A DNA stretch of 10,258 nt from Zygnema cylindricum. Its lineage: Eukaryota > Streptophyta > Zygnematophyceae > Zygnematales > Zygnemataceae. Below are positions 7,058-10,258 of the stretch, piece after piece. Position 1 is the stretch's first letter. The number at the start of each line of letters is the position of its first letter. The translations under genes and the position numbers were made by a program. The notes below the pieces were generated by a model, which made no database searches, was not told where the DNA came from, and saw nothing but the letters and a program-made list of their open reading frames with translations. The stretch covers positions 1 through 10,258 of the forward strand of contig JBBHKE010002825.1 in the NCBI GenBank assembly GCA_037447655.1, in the 5' to 3' direction.

Positions 7058-7292
7058 CTGTAGCGTAGTACTGTACTGTAAAGTATAGGCTCAATTTGGG
7101 AGGAAAACGAGAAAAAAAAAATTACTTTTCTATGTGCACACCAATTTCGTGGGAAACACGAAATACTTTGCACAATTCAAGCATCTAGCGAACCATAAAA
7201 AAACAACCAATTGGCATCTAATAGAATTGTTTTCATTTGTCATTTTTTGTTTCAATATTCTCTTCATGAAAAACTCCTTTTTTCTGGTAGCT
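7058..7292. other. AT-rich spacer upstream of a possible exon
   Basis: No gene is recognised. The stretch is AT-rich with A and T homopolymers, and it precedes an ATG and splice-donor consensus at 7293-7306. It could hold a promoter or 5' untranslated region, but no diagnostic element is seen. Confidence 0.4.
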
Positions 7293-7297
7293 ATGGC

Positions 7298-7306
7298 CAG
7301 GTAAGT
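7298..7306 (+). other. Candidate 5' splice site after an ATG
   Basis: The sequence ATGGCCAG/GTAAGTTG (ATG at 7293-7295, donor cut after 7300) is a near-perfect match to the eukaryotic donor consensus AG/GTAAGT. It could end a tiny first coding exon. No acceptor or branch site can be assigned with confidence, and a nine-base match can arise by chance. Confidence 0.3.
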
Positions 7307-7332
7307 TGACTTTGTTTTACTTTTATCGCTTT

Positions 7333-7611
7333 ATGCAACCTGCTCTGTCAAGCGCGGGTGCTTCACATGCACCACTTTTATCGAACCAAGGATTTCCGAG
7401 CCTTTTTCCTTTGTACGGTAATAAAGGCACCGAGAAAGGAGCGCACTCAGCCGGGCGAGATTCTTCTATTTCCTTAACTGAGCCGAACGCACTTTGTTTC
7501 AAGTCTAACGGAGGCCAAACGACAAAGTTATTCAGTTATAAAGATTGTCACCCTGTTACTTGCTACAAGCTGCCACCTGTCCCTTTGGGGGCTACATTGT
7601 GTAGTGTGTAG
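7333..7611 (+). CDS. Hypothetical open frame ending at an LTR boundary (possible interrupted exon)
   Basis: From the ATG at 7333 the frame gives 92 residues; it is open without a stop from 7291. The product is unrecognised: it is rich in Ser, Leu, Pro and Gly, has four Cys, all in the C-terminal half, and shows no signal peptide or membrane segment. Its base composition is visibly richer in G and C than the AT-rich flanks, which favours a former exon. The stop TAG (7609-7611) lies within the first five bases of the LTR that begins at 7607, so the natural reading frame would have continued into DNA now displaced by the retrotransposon. This may be a host gene fragment cut by insertion, or chance. 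The start codon is uncertain because a splice donor lies at 7300. Confidence 0.3.
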   Translation: MQPALSSAGASHAPLLSNQGFPSLFPLYGNKGTEKGAHSAGRDSSISLTEPNALCFKSNGGQTTKLFSYKDCHPVTCYKLPPVPLGATLCSV

Positions 7612-7750
7612 GATCTTAAGAAAAAGAGTTTTAGTGAAAATAATTCACAATACATAAATCATTACACAGCGGAAGCTCATAAAAGACAAGAGGAATATTC
7701 AGCCAAAAAGATTTATAAGTGTTCTTAGCCGAAGCCTCTTTACATCATGA

Positions 7751-7784
7751 CTCTTCTCTCTTCTCTCTCTTCACTCTTCTCTTT
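7751..7784. repeat. CT/GA-rich tract in LTR 1
   Basis: This is a run of CTCTTCTCTCTTCTCTCTC-type sequence; on the element's sense (minus) strand it is a GA-rich purine stretch downstream of the TATA-like box, in the predicted R/U5 region. Confidence 0.8.
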
Positions 7785-7863
7785 AAATAATCTCTACTCC
7801 AATATTAATCCTCTATAATTGATTGGTTGATTAATTAATACACTGCACATGTACACTGCTGCG

Positions 7864-7872
7864 TATATATAC
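7864..7872 (-). promoter_or_regulatory. TATA-like box of LTR 1
   Basis: TATATATA lies in the LTR about 385 bp after its 5' end on the minus strand. That is a reasonable place for a Pol II core promoter, with R beginning some 30 bp further (toward 7835). Only the motif supports it. Confidence 0.45.
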
Positions 7873-8100
7873 TCGCTACTCTACACTAAGAGACAACAAG
7901 ACAAGACAAGCAGAACTTAGCGTAGAGACGAAGTCTGTCCCTAGCTTGACTATACACTCTTCAATGAAAATTCCACGAAGGAAGGCGCACACGCTTCTTC
8001 TTTCGAAACAACAAGCTCCAAACGTTGACTTAACCATGTGTCGCTTGACGAACACACTTGCACGCAAATTGAAACACCTGCGCACGAAACAAACAAGTGA

Positions 8101-8241
8101 CGCGAAACAAAATCGTAAGTTTCGTTCGCGGACAACAAAAGTACTGTCGCGAAACGACATCGTACTTTTTGTATGATGACGCGACACTTCGCGTCAAACA
8201 AATAAAAGTTGGTATGACGCTTCGCGGAAATACCGCGAAAC
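8101..8241 (-). promoter_or_regulatory. Repeated GTTTCGCG motifs and a hairpin in U3
   Basis: CGCGAAAC occurs on the plus strand at 8101-8108, 8148-8155 and 8234-8241 (GTTTCGCG on the sense strand), with related CACGAAAC near 8084. GACGCGA-CACT-TCGCGTC (8178-8195) forms a perfect 7-bp hairpin. Recurrent short motifs in U3 commonly serve as enhancer sites; that role is inference here. Confidence 0.45.
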
Positions 8242-8256
8242 GAGAATAATCCAACA

Positions 8257-8268
8257 ATCCCCCTCTTA
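8257..8268 (-). other. Polypurine tract of copia element 1
   Basis: On the minus strand AAGAGGGGGA lies directly before the LTR start TGTTGGA. This is the plus-strand priming site of LTR retrotransposons and independently fixes the LTR boundary. Confidence 0.8.
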
Positions 8269-8289
8269 TTGTCGAAATCACCAAACTCT

Positions 8290-8965
8290 TCAAAATAATC
8301 CAAGTTTCGGTCGTCCCCTCTCAAACACATCATGTGTGGCAGCCTTTGTCAACAAATCAGCCGCCTCCTCTTTTGTTGGTACGTACGAGAATTCAATCTC
8401 GTTCGCCGTAACCAAATCTCTTACAAAAGTGCATTTGGATCCTGATGTGTTTTGTCCTCCTTTGAAACACTGGATTTTTTGCCAAAGCCATTGAACTCAT
8501 GCTATCAGAATAAATCTTCATAAAACCAATAGGAACACTTAACTCACGTAACATCTCCTTAATCTTAATGGAAGCCTTAGCTGCATGACACGCAGCCATA
8601 TACTCAGATTTTGTGGAACTCAACACAACCGTAGGTTGTAGCCTAAAACTCCACGAGATCGCAGCTCCTCCAAAAATAAATGCATAACCTTACGTGGACT
8701 TACTTGAATCAAAATCGCGGCCCCAATGCGCATCACAATACCTAACACACTCCAAAGAATTTTTGTTAGAAGTGAATAAAAGTCCAAGATCAATTGTACC
8801 AACCAAGTATCCAAAGATACGTCGTACAGCCTCCGAATGCGCCTTCTTTGGCTCGTGACAATAACGGCTGACAATAGAAACCGCGGCCAAAATATGTGGA
8901 CGAGTACCAACGCTAAGGTACATAAGTGGACCAACCGCCTCTCGATTGCAATTCTGTGTCCTCCA
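8290..8965 (-). pseudogene. Ty1/copia pol pseudogene, RNase H end
   Basis: The minus-strand translation shows the end of a copia polyprotein: the RT-RNase H link with NREAVGPLMYLSVGTRP (upstream of about 8870) and RRIFGYLVGTIDLGL, then RNase H with the first acidic motif in YCDAHW, the Glu in SSTKSEYMAA, the Asp in IYSDSMSSMALAKNP, and KTKHI-type and ADLLTK motifs before a stop at 8290. Two lesions break it: an in-frame TAA at 8690-8692 in the KST-GY motif, and a one-base excess in the T run (plus-strand AAAA at 8425-8428), after which the frame changes. The family's KHID aspartate reads Arg here. RT, integrase, protease and gag are absent; similarity fades around 8965-9000, so the copy is 5'-truncated. 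It is non-functional. Confidence 0.9.
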
Positions 8966-9061
8966 TTGGACTACAGAATACAGGAAGCCTCTAGATAGTG
9001 TTTAACTAACCTACTTTAAGCCTAGACCACTTATGCCCAAGAAGGCAAACTGAAAATTTGA

Positions 9062-9096
9062 CTGCACCCCTGTGCAGCCTGGACTCCCCTGAGTCC
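9062..9096. other. Twin hairpins with identical CCCT loops
   Basis: CTGCAC-CCCT-GTGCAG (9062-9077) and GGACTC-CCCT-GAGTCC (9081-9096) are two perfect 6-bp stems with the same four-base loop, three bases apart. Equal stem and loop lengths with different stem sequences are what paired RNA structures would show. Function unknown. Confidence 0.65.
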
Positions 9097-9281
9097 GTAG
9101 CAAAAAGAATCACTGAAAACGGCCAACCAGCCGATAAGTTATAGGGTGGCAAAGATGCCAATTTATACAAACTCTCAGAGAGAGAGGACTATCTACCTAA
9201 ATTTTCCTAAGTCCTAGTTTTTCCTAATTCCCTCTCACAGCTCCTATTTACTGCCTGTACTGAACCAATCACAAAACTGTA

Positions 9282-9363
9282 TAGTACTAGAAAGTACTAC
9301 TGCCGATGTACTTTCTGTACGGCCTTTGTACGACAAGGCCATTAAGTGGACGCGTGTCCACTT
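9282..9363. other. Three consecutive stem-loops
   Basis: TAGTACT-AGAA-AGTACTA (9282-9299), GGCCTT...AAGGCC (9321-9340) and AAGTGGAC-GCGT-GTCCACTT (9344-9363) follow one another. The first and third are perfect 7- and 8-bp stems with four-base loops, like the twin hairpins 200 bp upstream. Confidence 0.6.
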
Positions 9364-9670
9364 TCCACTCGTCCGTACGTTCCTCGGAATTCCCGCGACC
9401 GAATGATGTCTTCCCACGTGGCGCCAGGTCATGCCACGTCACTAAATGCCAAAATGACCATTCCGGGATTTCGGCGATGATGTGCGCCGTTAGATTTGAC
9501 GCGAACTTCAATCTTGGCCGTATTAAATACTTGCGCGATATCCATTTCCAACGAGTACAGTACTTCGTACTTTGTAGAACTGTATCCATGCGTGGCGTAA
9601 AGAGTTTCAGTTAAATGAATCTAGTACAACACAATAGTTTAAATATTAATGAAACCCTATATATCCTAAC

Positions 9671-9752
9671 GGACTTCTACGACAGATTGGTTAGAGCTAA
9701 CGGCTATGCCGCGCTCTGCCGGTCGGGGGTTTGAGTCCTGCCGGACTCAACC
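9671..9752 (+). repeat. tRNA-like sequence (tRNA pseudogene or SINE head)
   Basis: TACGACAGATTGGTTAGAGC (9678-9697) resembles the tRNA D-arm/A box TAGCTCAGTTGGTTAGAGC, and GGTTTGAGTCC (9728-9738) matches the B box GGTTCRANYCC at tRNA-like spacing. A T run follows at 9753-9756, as for Pol III termination. However, the acceptor and D stems do not pair (GGACTTC against CGGACTC, CGAC against GAGC), and the anticodon region folds as CGGC-TAT-GCCG rather than a 7-base loop. It is therefore not a functional tRNA; a tRNA-derived SINE head or decayed tRNA gene fits best. Confidence 0.55.
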
Positions 9753-9760
9753 TTTTGTTG

Positions 9761-9780
9761 AGAGTGACTTAAGTCACTCT
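9761..9780. repeat. 20-bp perfect palindrome in LTR 2
   Basis: AGAGTGACTTAAGTCACTCT is its own reverse complement, five bases inside the LTR end. A second small stem CTCAA...TTGAG (9746-9762) straddles the LTR/flank junction. Confidence 0.85.
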
Positions 9781-9800
9781 TTAGTCTTTCCTATGGAGTT

Positions 9801-9892
9801 GAGGCAGCCATGGCTCCATTGCTCTCTCTCTCTCCTTCAGTGACTACAACAAGTATGGGGGCGAGAGAGAGAAGAGATGGAGGCAGGCTGCC
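9801..9892. repeat. Imperfect inverted repeat with CT/GA tracts in LTR 2
   Basis: The arm 9801-9835 (GAGGCAGCC, CTCCAT, then CTCTCTCTCTCTCC) is matched in reverse by 9858-9892 (GCGAGAGAGAGAAGAG, ATGGAG, GGCTGCCT) around a spacer of about 22 bases. An LTR transcript covering both would form a long imperfect hairpin. Confidence 0.75.
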
Positions 9893-9965
9893 TACATTTT
9901 CTTTGCATGTTTTCTGCTAATTAATTTAGACCTAGAAAATATACTAAAAACTACTTATTTCAACA

Positions 9966-9978
9966 CTTCCCTTATTTT
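9966..9978 (-). other. Polypurine tract of copia element 2
   Basis: AAAATAAGGGAAG on the minus strand lies between the pol stop codon (9979-9981) and the LTR start TGTTGAAA at 9965. Confidence 0.7.
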
Positions 9979-10258
9979 CTAGTCTAGTTTTAATTTTTCT
10001 TTTAAGCCACATTTTTCCCTACAATATTTTAACTTTGGAGAGGGCACAGGTTTTGTCATCATGTCAGCCACCATTTCCTCATCAGATCTATATAGAAGAT
10101 TCACTATTTTATTCTCCACTTTTTCTCTTACAAAACTTAATCTTATGTCCATATGTTTAGCCTTAAAATGATGTTTTGGATTGGCTGCAATTGCTATGGC
10201 CGCTTGATTATCACAAAAAACTTCATGCACTCCCTCTTTCATATACCCCAGTTCTTGC
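9979..10258 (-). CDS. Ty1/copia polyprotein, C-terminal RNase H part (partial at window edge)
   Basis: The frame is open from the right edge to a TAG at 9979; the true start lies outside the window. It shows the copia RNase H C-terminal signatures in order: ELGY, VFCDNQAAIAIAANP (catalytic Asp), KHMDIRLSFVREK (conserved Asp retained, unlike element 1), a VNLLYRSDEEMVADMMTKP block and a final CGLKEK segment. RNase H degrades the RNA strand during reverse transcription of the element in its cytoplasmic particles. No stop or frameshift is seen in the about 92 visible codons, so the element may be younger than element 1. Motifs differ enough from element 1 to indicate a separate copia lineage on the same strand. 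Confidence 0.9.
   Translation of the reverse strand, partial: QELGYMKEGVHEVFCDNQAAIAIAANPKHHFKAKHMDIRLSFVREKVENKIVNLLYRSDEEMVADMMTKPVPSPKLKYCREKCGLKEKLKLD

Larger units (their letters stand above)
7607..8256 (-). mobile_element. 3' LTR of Ty1/copia element 1
   Basis: The LTR is bounded on the minus strand by TGTTGGA at 8256 and TCCTACA at 7607, seven-base inverted ends with one mismatch; TGTTGGA is a common copia LTR start. A polypurine tract and the end of the pol frame lie just upstream (8257-8292), exactly where a 3' LTR should begin. Length is 650 bp. It contains a TATA-like TATATATA on the minus strand, a purine-rich GA tract downstream of it (7751-7784) and repeated GTTTCGCG motifs in U3. 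Several open frames fall here, but none resembles a protein. The partner 5' LTR is not in the window. Confidence 0.82.
8990..9640. other. Unidentified region with clustered stem-loops, no recognised gene
   Basis: Between the truncated copia element and the tRNA-like sequence no protein family is recognised. Overlapping frames of about 100 codons exist on both strands at 9287-9614, neither with known motifs; this segment is richer in G and C than its surroundings and includes a CCACGTGG palindrome (9414-9421). Five short hairpins lie at 9062-9363 (annotated below). It may be an unrecognised non-coding element or a remnant of host sequence. Confidence 0.45.
9756..9965 (-). mobile_element. 3' LTR of Ty1/copia element 2
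   Basis: Immediately downstream of the pol stop and a polypurine tract, the minus strand starts TGTTGAAATAAG at 9965. The best matching other end is TGTTGAGA on the plus strand at 9756 (7 of 8 inverted bases), giving a 210-bp LTR. The right boundary is well supported by the polypurine tract; the left rests on the inverted end alone, and TGAAACCC at 9650 is an alternative. Inside are a 20-bp palindrome and a large imperfect inverted repeat. It is unlike LTR 1, so the two copia elements belong to different families. Confidence 0.6.

Noticed and set aside
7876-8333. Several frames of 76-127 codons on both strands
   Set aside because: They lie mostly inside the 650-bp LTR and across its polypurine tract. 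Some are rich in Cys and Arg on one strand but without family motifs; the LTR explanation is sufficient.
9287-9614. Two roughly 100-codon frames on opposite strands
   Set aside because: Neither has recognisable domains; overlapping long frames on both strands are expected where G and C content rises. They cannot be told from chance without a homology search.
9671-9752. Functional tRNA gene
   Set aside because: A- and B-box similarity is good, but the acceptor and D stems do not pair and the anticodon arm lacks a normal 7-base loop.

Overview
The window is repeat-rich eukaryotic DNA. It carries Ty1/copia retrotransposon ends, short non-autonomous DNA transposons with TA and TAA target duplications, micro- and minisatellites, and no dense array of open frames. 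I cannot name the organism from the sequence. A non-plant eukaryote such as an alga, another protist or an invertebrate is possible, but that is a guess. No intact host gene can be demonstrated.

Layout. Positions 1-1381 are AT-rich spacer with a CCCTCT/AC microsatellite and two perfect tandem duplications (82 bp x2 and 53 bp x2). Positions 1382-7057 are a cluster of small DNA transposons set in older, degenerate GTAC-rich repeated sequence. Two families are visible. Family A has termini like TACACCGCCAATCGTTATTA and a TA target duplication; at least eight copies lie at about 1382-2372, 3593-4724, 3789-4292, 5683-5872, 5930-5985, 6358-6578, 6633-6853 and 6857-7057. Family B has termini GGGTGGCGTTCCATC, a TAA target duplication and an internal 43-bp palindrome; two copies, in opposite orientations, lie at 1535-2258 and 4737-5478. 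Several insertions are nested. For three of them an unoccupied paralogous site exists elsewhere in the same window, so element ends and target duplications can be read directly.

Positions 7058-7606 hold a possible host exon fragment: an open frame of 92 codons whose stop codon is supplied by the first bases of a retrotransposon LTR. Positions 7607 to about 8965 are the 3' end of a degenerate copia element on the minus strand (650-bp LTR, polypurine tract, and an RNase H-end pseudogene with one in-frame stop and one frameshift). Positions 9000-9640 hold no recognised gene but several short stem-loops. Positions 9671-9752 are a tRNA-like sequence with Pol III A- and B-box similarity. It abuts the LTR (9756-9965) of a second, different minus-strand copia element, whose undamaged RNase H end runs off the right edge of the window.

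The genes do not form a pathway. What the window records is a sequence of transposition events: family A inserting into old repeats, family B inserting into family A, family A inserting into itself, and copia elements on the right flank.
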